Of a stretch of DNA of 64,000 bases, positions 23,466 through 33,308 are shown one piece after another. Source of the DNA: Exobasidium rhododendri (taxonomy: Eukaryota; Basidiomycota; Exobasidiomycetes; Exobasidiales; Exobasidiaceae). The stretch is from the NCBI GenBank assembly GCA_026210745.1, contig CP110630.1:3968001-4032000 (forward strand), read 5' to 3'. Numbering within the stretch: the first letter of the stretch is position 1; every line of letters begins with the position of its first letter. The notes under the pieces are model-generated. The model ran no database searches. It had not been told where the DNA came from and worked only from the letters and a program-made list of their open reading frames with translations. The translations under genes were made by a program, and so were the position numbers.

Positions 23466-26400
23466 GTGCAGAGGTCCTTCACTCGCCCTTTTGCAAGCTC
23501 ACCCATCATCGAGAACGACATTACGACATTCGCGGGCGATCCGAGCGAAGATAAGCTTCCTTCGGACTCGGTTTCTCCCGCTGCTGCTGCTGCTGCTGCT
23601 GCTCCTTCTACTTTGCTTTCTCCAGAGACAAGCACTACCCCAGGACAAACCCCCTTTCGTCGACGCAATTTTGCAGCACGCAGTCGTCGAACATCGAAAA
23701 CACCCATACGACCACCAGATCTATCCTTTCTTGCCGGCTCAAGAGATCAGCAACGTGAGGGAGAAGCATCGTCAGTCACACTGGGAGACAGGGTAGCGCC
23801 AAAAGGCAACAATCATCCCTCAACATCGACGGTCGATGAGCACACTGACATGCAACAATCCCCTTACCTGGCATCCGAATCCGGTGCTGGCCCTGAATCT
23901 CAGGCTGGAAATGGAAATGGTCAGCAGCTAGGTAACCAAGGTCAGCTTGACTCTATTTCGCTGGGGCAGCTGAGGAATTTGGTCAATAATCATAGGCCGA
24001 AATCTCGCCAATACTCATATCCCTCTGATGCTGACTCGGATACCTTGATGAAAGAAATCGATGAGTTCTACAGCTACGTCGAAGCACCTCAAGTAACTGA
24101 AAATAGGGCAGCATGGGAAGAATGGTGTACTTTGGCATCAAAGGGAGAGGTCATTCCATCATCGAACAAGAACGACAAGATGAAGACTGAAGGTGCATCC
24201 TTCTCCGGCGGAGCGTTGGGACTTGGACTGGAAGAGTCGTTTGCTAGTGAAACAGGTCAATCTGAAGAAGAGTCAAATGTTGCAAATTGGACAAATCTGC
24301 CGACTTCAGCGAGGAGAAAGCGAATCCAGGCCTTGCTGTCGTTATTGGAAGTGAAAGACCCTGTAGCAAGACAGCGTGCTTCGAGAGCTTTGCTCTATCT
24401 CTTACAAGGCAGCTTTGCTGAGACGAAGGGCGCTGAACACCAATTGATCTGGGTAACGGAGAATGCCAGGATGGTGAGGGGGGCAGGCGGGCTAGGAGAG
24501 ATTTACAGCGCTTTCAAGATTGCGAGCTGGAAGCATGATTGGTTGAGCTCCCTGCCGGATCACATTACGTCTAGTGATCCAGTGAAAGAGGGTGAGTCTG
24601 CTCCTGAACCACTCTTGACCTGGCAAGCCAAGTTGGAGTACCTGGATGAAATCAACTTGGAGTTGGCTCTGCATTTTGCCCAACTATACATCCTCGTGGA
24701 GACGCAAAGAGGAGAAGATGAATGGGGCGATGAATTGATGAGTCTGGATCCACCACTCCCGATTTATCTATTCAATCTAGTGGCAGCCTTACGAGAGAAG
24801 AATGCCAAAGGCTACCCAGTGAAGAAATTGCTTCTCTTGCTTTGGAAAAGTATTCTTGCCTGCTTTGGAGGAATAAAAGAGGCGGCACGATGTAAAGATC
24901 TGGCAAGGGAGTTGGAGGGTCTAGCTAAGACAGCCGATGAGAGCAGCAGGGAAGGTAGGGATTCGAGGCCGATAGTGACGAAGACATCGCCACTAGATCT
25001 ACAGACCTATCAAGATGAGATCTCCGTCAAATATCCCACCTACTCCGCACCCAAGAAGCGCATGGGAGAGCTTCCCGTGGAAAAGATAGCTTCTGCCGTT
25101 TCACCAATACCGATTCGAAGGTCCCTGGGAGGACAGGGGAACGACAAAGGAGGAATGGATGGCAGCTCAAACTATCCTGCTACACCTGCTCCATCCCCGC
25201 CGCCTTCGCCCAAGCAGAACAAGCAGAAGTACCAGACAGACCAGACTAGGCCGTTTGTGTTTCCTTACAGTCGCTCTGTCCAGGGTTCCCGTACAGTACC
25301 CTTTAGTATTGATGAAGCTGATCGACTTTATCGAGACAATATGCACGTCAGCTTGGAAATGTGGCAGCTTTGGAGACTGCGAGAAGAGTGCATCCACGAA
25401 GAAAGTGGTGTGGCCAGTGCTGCTGATGGGACGCGGATAGGAATAGTAGCGTTGTCGGATCGAGAGATGAAAAAGATGAGCTTTCATCATCAGAGTCAGA
25501 ACGTGGGCGACGGAAGAGGAGCAGGGGGATCCTCATCCCAAGGCAGTCGTAGCCCTAGCAACACGGATGGACCCAGCTCTACCAGTGGCCGTACAGCGTT
25601 TCAACAAAGCAAGACTCGAGGAGAACCAACACTAGATCGACTGCAACTGCTAGAGCAAGAACTGGAAGCTGAAAGGATACGAACGGAAAGTGATCACATG
25701 CTGGCAGTCTTGGACAATGAAAGGTACATCTCGCAACTTGCGTCGTTGCAACAAAAGCGGGAGGACGCCAAGAAGCTGCAACGGGTCGACATCCTCTACA
25801 AGGCGGTACTGCCATGCTTGCAGAACAGTATCATTGTCCTACTAAAACTACTCTTGGCTACTGTGACGCAGCAGAACATTAGCTCCAACAGTCCTCATTT
25901 CCAAGCTCTGGCGGAAGGCATCTCCATCGAAGATGCTCCTCCACCAACACTGGAGGACATTGACATTGTTCGGCATCGCGAAATCACCTCCAAGTCGATC
26001 AGCGGCATCATTTTTCTACTTCTCAAGTGGTTCAAAAATAGTCACATTATGAAGTTCAACTTCCTGTCTCAATTGCTCGTGGACAGCAACTGTTTACTGT
26101 TGATCTTGAAGATGTTTGGTCTGACGGAACTTTGCACTCAGGTCAAAGTGATCAACGAGATCCCAAATTTCAACTTCTTCAAGTTTTGCGAGCTGAATTG
26201 CGGAAAAGAGGTTCGAAAGCCGAATGCAGAGGACACGGTGCTTGCCAGGCAACCGTTCGAGGGAATTGAAAGCCCACCCGCTGGTCTGGCACACTTGAAC
26301 TCGTCTGTTGAAAAAGACGAGATTGAACATCTGGATCAGTATAGCTTCCGTAATTTTTATTCCGGACTGAACTTCACACGGATCTTGCAGAAGTTGACAA

Positions 26401-27788
26401 AGAAGAAAGTTCATCGAATACTGTTATTGGTGCAGTACAAGAGCAGTGCCATCTTGAAGAGAACGTTGAAAGTGCCTCACCCTATGCTGAAGCTGTACGC
26501 ACTGAAGATTATCAAAAGTCAAGTTCCGTTCTGTGGGCGGAAATGGAGACAGTCGAACATGAAGGTAATCACGGCCATCTACCTGAATTGTCGACCTGAT
26601 CTGCGCGACGAGTGGCTGAGTGGAGCTGATGTAGACGGAGATGTAGAAGAGAGTCTGCCCCAAGAGCAAGCTTTGCGAGGCTTGATCAAGTACTATAACT
26701 CCACCCGCATCGGCAGTGTCGGCAGCATCTCTACCAGTCAAGCAGGCGTTGCTGGAGGTCACGCCCACAAACGATCCTTGAGCACGGGAGGAGTAGGGAG
26801 CTTGGTGAGTCAGCAATTAAATGAAGGCGGTGGCAGTCTCGTTGGCGCAGACAATGAAAATGGCACTGGAGCAATGGCAAGCAACAGCAGCAACAATAAT
26901 AATAACAACAACAACAATAACATGAACGGCGCTCCTCATCTGGCACCCTCGCTGTCGCCTACGAGTCTGATTCGATCGAACAGTAGCAACTTCTTCGAGA
27001 GTGATACCTTACCGCCACTTCGAAGGGGTAGCGAAAGTACAGCAGGTACGATGAGGTACATTCCTGACGATCTACTGGAGGGCTATTTGGACGATTACGA
27101 GGATATCCTAGGAGAGGTGTTTGGTGAAAGCAACAGTCAAATGAACGGGGAAGAAAGTCAAGCCGTAGCGTGGGCTCGATTGGGCGAGATACTTGGCCAG
27201 GCGGAATCGATATCTGATTCTGAAAGTATCGCCACGATGGGAGAATTGAACTTTGAAGGAGACGAAAGCAACAAAGAAAGCTATCATGGCACATTCAGTC
27301 AAGAACAGCGAAATCAGTCAAACGAAGATGGCGAAAGTACAGAAGGGGCTCAGACGTGGGAGTCTTTATCCCCTCAAGCGATGAAATATCTCACGTCCTC
27401 CCGTCCATCGACTCCTGGCTCTCCAAGAGTGGATCGTCACTCTAGGAGGACTTCTGATTCTGCTTCATCATCATCATCGTCATCCTCCTCCTCTTCTTTG
27501 TCGCCTTCCTTACCCTCTGATGGTCTTTTACACCACTCGTCATCCAGACGAAGCGGAAGCGATTCCAGTCCACTACGACCCGTGTTGAGTTTTGGACCAG
27601 AATTGCTAAACGATGAAAACGAAGAAGCCGAAGAGATACTCTTGGGCAATAATGCTATCTTGGAGGACGAACTCGACAACGATGAAGAAGAGGAAGGAGA
27701 AGGGGGTCAATTTGGACAAGATGAAGCCGCATTACCAAAGCCAAAAGCCGGTGGTATCGATGAGGTTGAGCATGTTTGGAATTTGTAG
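23466..27788 (+). CDS. FAR11: STRIPAK scaffold FAR11/STRIP
   Basis: Scaffold of the STRIPAK phosphatase-kinase complex controlling cell cycle exit, mating and hyphal signalling. The open frame runs from 23451 to 27788 without introns (about 1440 codons). The N1221 domain starts near residue 190: TLMKEIDEFYSYVEAP, KRIQALLSLLEVKDPVARQR, LLYLLQGSFAETKGAEHQLI. The DUF3402 half has NIVVLL-like helices, LLLILKMFGLTELCTQVKVI and NEIPNFNFFKFCELNC. Asn, Ser and Asp/Glu tracts lie in the C-terminal third. The first in-frame ATG is only at 23850. A 5' exon from the ATG at 23352 joined to the acceptor ending at 23471 would give a phase-0 start with a weak gtcctg donor. The true N-terminus is unsettled. 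Confidence 0.88.
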   Translation: MQRSFTRPFASSPIIENDITTFAGDPSEDKLPSDSVSPAAAAAAAAPSTLLSPETSTTPGQTPFRRRNFAARSRRTSKTPIRPPDLSFLAGSRDQQREGEASSVTLGDRVAPKGNNHPSTSTVDEHTDMQQSPYLASESGAGPESQAGNGNGQQLGNQGQLDSISLGQLRNLVNNHRPKSRQYSYPSDADSDTLMKEIDEFYSYVEAPQVTENRAAWEEWCTLASKGEVIPSSNKNDKMKTEGASFSGGALGLGLEESFASETGQSEEESNVANWTNLPTSARRKRIQALLSLLEVKDPVARQRASRALLYLLQGSFAETKGAEHQLIWVTENARMVRGAGGLGEIYSAFKIASWKHDWLSSLPDHITSSDPVKEGESAPEPLLTWQAKLEYLDEINLELALHFAQLYILVETQRGEDEWGDELMSLDPPLPIYLFNLVAALREKNAKGYPVKKLLLLLWKSILACFGGIKEAARCKDLARELEGLAKTADESSREGRDSRPIVTKTSPLDLQTYQDEISVKYPTYSAPKKRMGELPVEKIASAVSPIPIRRSLGGQGNDKGGMDGSSNYPATPAPSPPPSPKQNKQKYQTDQTRPFVFPYSRSVQGSRTVPFSIDEADRLYRDNMHVSLEMWQLWRLREECIHEESGVASAADGTRIGIVALSDREMKKMSFHHQSQNVGDGRGAGGSSSQGSRSPSNTDGPSSTSGRTAFQQSKTRGEPTLDRLQLLEQELEAERIRTESDHMLAVLDNERYISQLASLQQKREDAKKLQRVDILYKAVLPCLQNSIIVLLKLLLATVTQQNISSNSPHFQALAEGISIEDAPPPTLEDIDIVRHREITSKSISGIIFLLLKWFKNSHIMKFNFLSQLLVDSNCLLLILKMFGLTELCTQVKVINEIPNFNFFKFCELNCGKEVRKPNAEDTVLARQPFEGIESPPAGLAHLNSSVEKDEIEHLDQYSFRNFYSGLNFTRILQKLTKKKVHRILLLVQYKSSAILKRTLKVPHPMLKLYALKIIKSQVPFCGRKWRQSNMKVITAIYLNCRPDLRDEWLSGADVDGDVEESLPQEQALRGLIKYYNSTRIGSVGSISTSQAGVAGGHAHKRSLSTGGVGSLVSQQLNEGGGSLVGADNENGTGAMASNSSNNNNNNNNNNMNGAPHLAPSLSPTSLIRSNSSNFFESDTLPPLRRGSESTAGTMRYIPDDLLEGYLDDYEDILGEVFGESNSQMNGEESQAVAWARLGEILGQAESISDSESIATMGELNFEGDESNKESYHGTFSQEQRNQSNEDGESTEGAQTWESLSPQAMKYLTSSRPSTPGSPRVDRHSRRTSDSASSSSSSSSSSSLSPSLPSDGLLHHSSSRRSGSDSSPLRPVLSFGPELLNDENEEAEEILLGNNAILEDELDNDEEEEGEGGQFGQDEAALPKPKAGGIDEVEHVWNL

Positions 27789-27843
27789 CCGTGTACACTT
27801 TCTAATATTAGGGTATTCCCATGATCGTGCTGAAGTAAGGCAG

Positions 27844-27844
<1 letters not shown>

Positions 27845-27874
<30 letters not shown>
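27845..27874. repeat. (TG)15 microsatellite
   Basis: Fifteen perfect TG units, 57 bases after the FAR11 stop codon, followed at 27886-27896 by a run of 11 G. Confidence 0.95.
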
Positions 27875-27875
<1 letters not shown>

Positions 27876-28386
27876 CTTCTTTGGAGGGGGGGGGGGAACC
27901 CTCCTCTCCTGCTCTGTACCTGTCCTGACGCATTCGCCGCGATGTTGCCTGCTCTGCAACGCGAACAATAGCTGAGTGTGCAGTGTTGTTCTGGCCCGAG
28001 GCAAGTACAGTAAGATGAAGAGAGGACTGTAATTAAATCAGTAAAGGGTTACAGTAATGATACTTTAAATGGTCACTTACAAAAAGAGAAGAGTCGGGAA
28101 GTCGCAGGTGTCACGTCACAAGACTGCGTGCGTGTGAATCTGCAACAGGCGGCATGCCGCAATGGCCAATGACACAAGTGACAAAATTTGAGGTCGTAAT
28201 CAAGCAAACACCGCAACATGGTCATGAAACGTCGAGAGAGGAGAAAAAATCAAAATTAATGCAAAATGAGCTGAAAGGAAACAATGCAAAGGAAACCAAA
28301 GATGAAAAATGATAAGATCACAAAGGAATAAAGATGAGTATTTTAAGCAATGATTTGATCATACGTTGCTCATTAGGACAGAGAAA

Positions 28387-28416
<30 letters not shown>
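28387..28416. repeat. (ATG)10 microsatellite
   Basis: Ten perfect ATG units in non-coding DNA, about 125 bases past the 3' end of the GPI-protein gene. Confidence 0.95.
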
Positions 28417-28418
<2 letters not shown>

Positions 28419-28541
28419 GATGTTGATGGTTCTGCTTGCGCACTACTCGATGTCTTGAAAGATGAGGCACAGTCCGAATTTACACTTGATTTGAAGCGAT
28501 GAAGTCAGCGTAGCAGATCAGAATGGACTCGTGTGCTCCAC

Positions 28542-29154
28542 CTAGACAAGGGCGGCAACAACAACACCAACGGCTCCAGCTACAAGATATGAGGATGTTT
28601 GGAGCATGTTGGCACCACTGGATGCTGCAGAAGTTTTGGTACTGCTAGCCGAGCTGGTCGTGGACGAAGATCCAGCGCTAGATGCAGCAGCCGACGAGGT
28701 CGTAGTGGTTGCAGTGAGACTAATTATACGCAAAGAATAATAGAGAAAGGAGAGAGGAAAACAGGCAAGAATTGATCAGCACGTTGAATCACAAGTAAGC
28801 AGGACTATAAGAGATCGCCACTCACCATGCTGAGCTTGATCCAGCAACGACGGCAGGTGTCACTGCTGTGTCTGCGCTGGCACCAGTCGAGTCAGTAATG
28901 ACGATTGTGAAGGTGTCACCAACTGCTTGATTGACAGTCCACGAGTAGGTCTGAGCGCTTGTCATGGGGAAGCTTTCAATGACATCAGATGTGGTCTGGG
29001 CCTTGGTGACGGCAGGGTAGAAAGGGGCCGTACCACCGGTCCAAGAGATCAAGTAAGGTTGACATTGAACCAAAGAGCTAGGGGTAGAGACCGTGAAAGC
29101 AGCAGATGCGACGCTTGCCATGAGGGCGGCGGAAAGAGCGAGTGTAAGCTGCAT
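28542..29154 (-). CDS. Small secreted GPI-anchored Ser/Thr-rich protein
   Basis: Predicted cell-wall or plasma-membrane surface protein, 168 aa, in two exons (29154-28826, 28719-28542). A signal peptide (MQLTLALSAALMASVASA) is followed by a beta-rich domain with FTVSTPSSLVQCQPYLISW and YSWTVNQAVGDTFTIVITDS. This is the layout of the fungal Ser/Thr-rich GPI family with a Kre9/Knh1-like N-terminal domain. Then comes a Ser/Thr/Ala tract, probably O-mannosylated, and a C-terminal hydrophobic tail (YLVAGAVGVVVAALV) preceded by small residues, a GPI-attachment signal. The intron (28825-28720) starts gtgagt. The exact biological role is unknown. Confidence 0.85.
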
Positions 29155-29843
29155 GGTGAAGCTATGTTTTGCGAGTGACGTTTTAAAAGATGGAAAAGGA
29201 CAGTTGCTGATTGTTCGGTCAGAGGAGTTGCAAGGATTTACGAGATGGTGGTTCGGGCAAAAAGGAGAACGAAACTGGAGAGAGGGTCTGAGAAACTTAT
29301 ATACACTTACCCATACACCTGATGGAAAGGAAAATTGCATGCCTCGCAGGGCTCCTACCCCCTTTCTTTTCCCTGTAAACCCCCCTTACCAAGCGGGCAA
29401 AGCGAGGCATTTGCATAAAAAAATTTTCAGGAGAAGAAGAATAACAACAACAACAACAACATCAACACTACACGAGTCGAGAAGAACGAAAGAATATTAC
29501 AAAGCTCGCTATAACGCCCGTCCGCGATTGTTAATCGATTTCCTGCACTCGGAAGCTCAAAGGAACACTCTCGCACGCGAGAAATTCTATTGCGGGCGGC
29601 GGGCCTATGCAAGGGTAGCGCGACACATTTTGAAAAAGGTTTCCTAATCACTCCACGAGAATCCTTACAACGTGAAGAATGAGAGACACGAGAGATTGAA
29701 GTTGAGCGAGTGTTGTTTCTATTTCGGGATCAGAGCCTCCTAGGCGATACAGATTTGAAGTGATAGTGAACGGGAATTGAAAGATGTACATTAGAGCGTT
29801 CGTCGTGCGATAGCGTTTTTTTGGCTCCCTGGGCTGCTCTATC
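29155..29843. other. Intergenic: GPI-protein promoter
   Basis: A 689-base gap with an (AAC)6 run at 29443-29460 and pyrimidine patches. Short frames here look random. No RNA gene seen. Confidence 0.5.
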
Positions 29844-30764
29844 TTACAAGTAGTGAATGTAAGGATTTGGCGCTCTTGGCAATGCAGGCAGATCTTCTCC
29901 GGGAGGGGGAAATGGAGGAGGCAGTGATGGAGAACTACGCTGATCTCGTTTCCGGGAAGGAGTAGTGGGCGTAGGCGGAGATGCAATAGGCTGCGAATGG
30001 TCCACCTCGTGTGAGCCAGTCAGGAAAGCTTGGCAAGGTTCGGAAGCGTAGAAAACAGAGGAGAAAGAGGAATTGCCATCTCTGTAGTGTGAGGCTGTAT
30101 GGTGCGTGGCTGGCTTTTGTCGAGCTCGTGGTGGTGTGCTTGAGGTGGGGACTCGCAGTGGAGTAGTAAAGGAGAGTTGTTGCTTGCTTCTACAGACCGA
30201 CGATGATGTACTACAGTCAATCAATAGACTCTCTTGACTGCTTCCGAACTCGAAGAAGGAATGTGATTGATCAGAGAATGCACCGTCGGGCTCTGCCCTT
30301 GTCTCCTTTCTATCTTTCTGTCGGTCTCTCGGTTGTAGCCAACTTGTGAATACATGACTCGAGATGAAAAGCTTGAATGCTGAAGCAGATTTCTTTGAAA
30401 CATGATGACGAGGCGTGATGTCAGATGCCCTTGATCGAGGCAGAGCACGGTAGGGCGAAGGCGGAAAGTGGAATCGAGTGGGTGAAGCTGGCGGTGTCAA
30501 TTGCTCCACTCTCGCCCCCCTTGCTTGATCTCGACCACACGAAGACTGTCTCCAGATGGAAGCGAATATCTCGTCAATATTCTCTTCTACGTCGCACTGC
30601 ATCTCTTGATGAGGTTGCAATCGAGCTCCTCCCTTGGGCACGCTTCTTGCGAATAGAGTTAATCGCCTGAGAGATGAAAGCGAGCGCATTTGCTGATGAA
30701 CGGGCCTTCCTTCTTTGTGGGCAGGAGTGCTTGACGCTCTTGTTCTAAAGTCGATTACTTTCAT
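29844..30764 (-). CDS. Hypothetical basic Ser/Pro-rich protein
   Basis: A single 306-codon frame beginning with ATG (MKVIDFRTRASSTPAHKEGR) and ending NPYIHYL. I recognise no domain. Composition is rich in Ser, Pro, Arg and His, with SP/TP sites such as LTPPASPTRF and SPPTPTTPSRKR, and a hydrophobic-aromatic island (AFKLFISSHVFTSWL, about 130-145). It looks like a disordered, possibly phosphorylated protein. Length and the single uninterrupted frame argue for a real gene, but there is no family support, so chance or an unseen intron remains possible. Confidence 0.45.
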   Translation of the reverse strand: MKVIDFRTRASSTPAHKEGRPVHQQMRSLSSLRRLTLFARSVPKGGARLQPHQEMQCDVEENIDEIFASIWRQSSCGRDQARGARVEQLTPPASPTRFHFPPSPYRALPRSRASDITPRHHVSKKSASAFKLFISSHVFTSWLQPRDRQKDRKETRAEPDGAFSDQSHSFFEFGSSQESLLIDCSTSSSVCRSKQQLSFTTPLRVPTSSTPPRARQKPATHHTASHYRDGNSSFSSVFYASEPCQAFLTGSHEVDHSQPIASPPTPTTPSRKRDQRSSPSLPPPFPPPGEDLPALPRAPNPYIHYL

Positions 30765-31753
30765 GCTATGGAGTGCACTCGTCGATGCAGTGTCAACGTG
30801 TCAGGGGAAGTGGGCCGCATCCTCGTCTATATATGACTTTCCATTTGATGCGATGGGAGAGCTACTATGTGCCTTCTTTGCTAGGCCATACTTTCACTTC
30901 TTCTTCTCCTCTTCTCCCTCTTCTTGCGAATGGACTGAGAGAGCAGTCCTCGGCTAGGTCGAGTTGACGCCCTACATAGATTTTTTTCTCGTTCTAGTCG
31001 ATCAGACCGCTGATGGATGGTAGTCCCGTCGGAGCAAGACAGCGTAGATAGCTCGGAGCTGTCGGCGATGGCCCGGGCAAGCGCCAGGTACTGAGCTACG
31101 TCCAGCAACAAAGGATCGAGCGAGTCAGGTCCGTATAGATCGCACGGAGCGAGTTAAAGTCGTGCTCTCGAGACGTGCTTTCAGTGTCTACGGCGCGCCT
31201 GTCTTGTTTGACGCTTTCAAGAGCCCGTTGAAGGGGAGAGAGAGTGAAGATACTGCGCCTTATCTCCGACCATTAGGTGAGTAGATGCGCTGCCGCCTGT
31301 CATATTATGAGGGAGAGTTGGTGCATCGCTCAGAGGAGCCTACAGACGATGGGACGGGGGAATTTGCCTTTTAGCTCAAGGCTGTCCATCGTCTTAATAA
31401 GAGAACCACGAATCTCGATACTGCTAGTATTCTATTCCTTACAATTCAATCACCCATACTCCAAGGACAGTCACGGTGAGGGAGGCAACAATAAGGGCGA
31501 GCGACGTCGACGACCGTCCTCGCGATGGTAGTTGCATCTAATTTGCGGCTCCGAGTGGCGCGCCATGCACGGGTACCTCTCTCGATTCAATTTAATTTGA
31601 ACACAGAAAGCAAGCCTCTTCGCGCACACTTGTCACTCTGGCTGTGCATGTCGACGAGCAAGTGTTGCAGTGTGCCTGCTTACGACTACACATAATCCGA
31701 CAGGCGTCGAGTAGTGGGGTGGTGCTTTACTACAGCAGCATCCGCAAGTTCAC
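30765..31753. other. Divergent intergenic region upstream of HUA1
   Basis: A 989-base gap, the longest in the window. It contains two GGCGCGCC octamers (31192-31199 and 31557-31564). No coding frame with credible composition and no tRNA fold was found. Confidence 0.5.
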
Positions 31754-32945
31754 ATGTCGTTTGCTGCGATCAATCGGCCCTCGACTTCTTCCAATGCTCC
31801 TGGCCTTCAAAGACAGTCGAGCAGCTATGCTCCGACAAGCACGCCTACGCCGGGACAACCTCTTTTGCTAGGTGGGAAGATGCTTGCTTACCCCAATTGG
31901 TGGCCAGGCTGCTACAAATGTAGGTGTGCAACAGGTAGTGGTGATACGCATCTCCTTTAATGCTACTGGGCGGGAGCGAATGTGAGTAAAACCTGATTTC
32001 CACATCTTTCCTCTCCCTCCCTCTCTTCCTCTCTGTCACTTTACAGGTCAGAATACAGGCTACAAGCACGGCGACCCTACTCACCCTTGTCGAAAGTGCT
32101 GGCAATCATATGGAATACCTTACAATCCACTGATCATTTCATCATCGGGTCTGCAAGGCGCGAAAATTCTACAAAGCCCCTTAGCACTGTCTAATAGACC
32201 AAGTGGATCACACTCGCACGGATATCCTATGTCTGGCAGAACACAAGCAGGCAACGCTAGCTACCCAGGCTCAACATTCGGGCACCAGTACCAACACTAT
32301 CAAAACACAGGAAGTAGTCTTCAAGGCTCCCAATCCACGGGAAGTCATCGACCACCACCAGTTCACCCTGCACCGAATACCGCCAGCGGAAGAAGAAGTC
32401 CGCCACAGGTCGTGCGTGCCGAGGATGCCAGGGAAGACAATGGGGACGAGGACGGTGAGGCACCTCCTGCTTATGCTGATGCAGTAGCTGCAGGGCCGGA
32501 TGAAGCCCTTCCCCCTCAAAGAAGAGATCAGCAAGGTAGATTGCTACCACCTACACAGACGGGCGACAATCTTTCAACTCCCACGACATCACACATGACG
32601 GCGAATTCACTAAACGCGCCGGTTTCTCGACCGAACAGCGCCCACACCATCGCTTACCCTCCTCCTCCTTCTCACCCCAGCATAAATCACCCCATCACTC
32701 ACACCCAAGTTGGAATGAATAATCTCAGTCTAGGCCCGGCTGCACCTTTTCACCATCCACCTCCACCCGCTCAAATAATCCCTTATGGACACATTCCACC
32801 TCCCAACGCGATTGTGCTACGCCCGGGAGATCCGAGGATAGGTGGGCGACTCTGCTACAAATGTGGCGGTCAGGGCGTCAGAGATAGCTTGTGGTGGGGA
32901 AGTGAGACTTGCTATCATTGTGGTGGCTCCGGTCGATTGATGTGA
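31754..32945 (+). CDS. HUA1-like zinc/PPxY protein
   Basis: Resembles yeast Hua1, a small cytosolic protein with DnaJ-like zinc motifs linked to actin patches, endocytosis and Rsp5. Two exons, 31754-31919 and 32047-32945; the intron splits the last Cys codon of the first CxxC (WWPGCYKC). 354 aa. The N-terminal zinc motif is CYKC followed by HPCRKCWQSYG. The C-terminal pair reads GRLCYKCGGQGVRDSLWWGS then ETCYHCGGSGR, i.e. two CxxCxGxG units. Between them are a PPxY site (APPAYADA) and long proline-rich stretches. The next gene downstream is a FYVE-RING ubiquitin ligase on the same strand. Confidence 0.85.
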
Positions 32946-33308
32946 TCGTACACACGTATATATACATACATGCCAAGTTTCCAATGCATTCATTCTTATA
33001 ACTAGCATCATTTCTGCCTCTTTGAGCAAGACAACCCTTCCCCCAGAGCAAAGCCAAGCGAATCACTCATCCTGTGTGTTGTATCCTCTTCTCTCGCGAA
33101 GTTCTTTCGTTTGTCCTTCGAAGGGGGGGAGCGTCCTTTAGCTCTTCCTCTCCTTGAACAGACGTGTTCCTCTGTAAAAATAAAAATAAAGAAAAACCCT
33201 AGCGGACACAATCTTAAAAACAGTAATTTAGAGAGTGTGTCAGTCGTACTCCCCCTCACACGACGCCTCCTTGTGAGTCGCAGTAGAGAGAGCGGCATTG
33301 ACGGTACA
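32946..33308. other. Intergenic: HUA1-like 3' flank, FYVE-RING promoter
   Basis: A 363-base gap between two genes on the plus strand. A TATA-like tatatatac lies at about 32957 just after the HUA1-like stop. No gene or RNA seen. Confidence 0.45.

Larger units (their letters stand above)
27789..28541. other. Convergent intergenic region
   Basis: A 753-base AT-richer gap between the FAR11 stop and the stop of the GPI-protein gene. It holds a TG microsatellite, an 11-G run (27886-27896) and an ATG microsatellite. No gene is supported. Confidence 0.6.
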
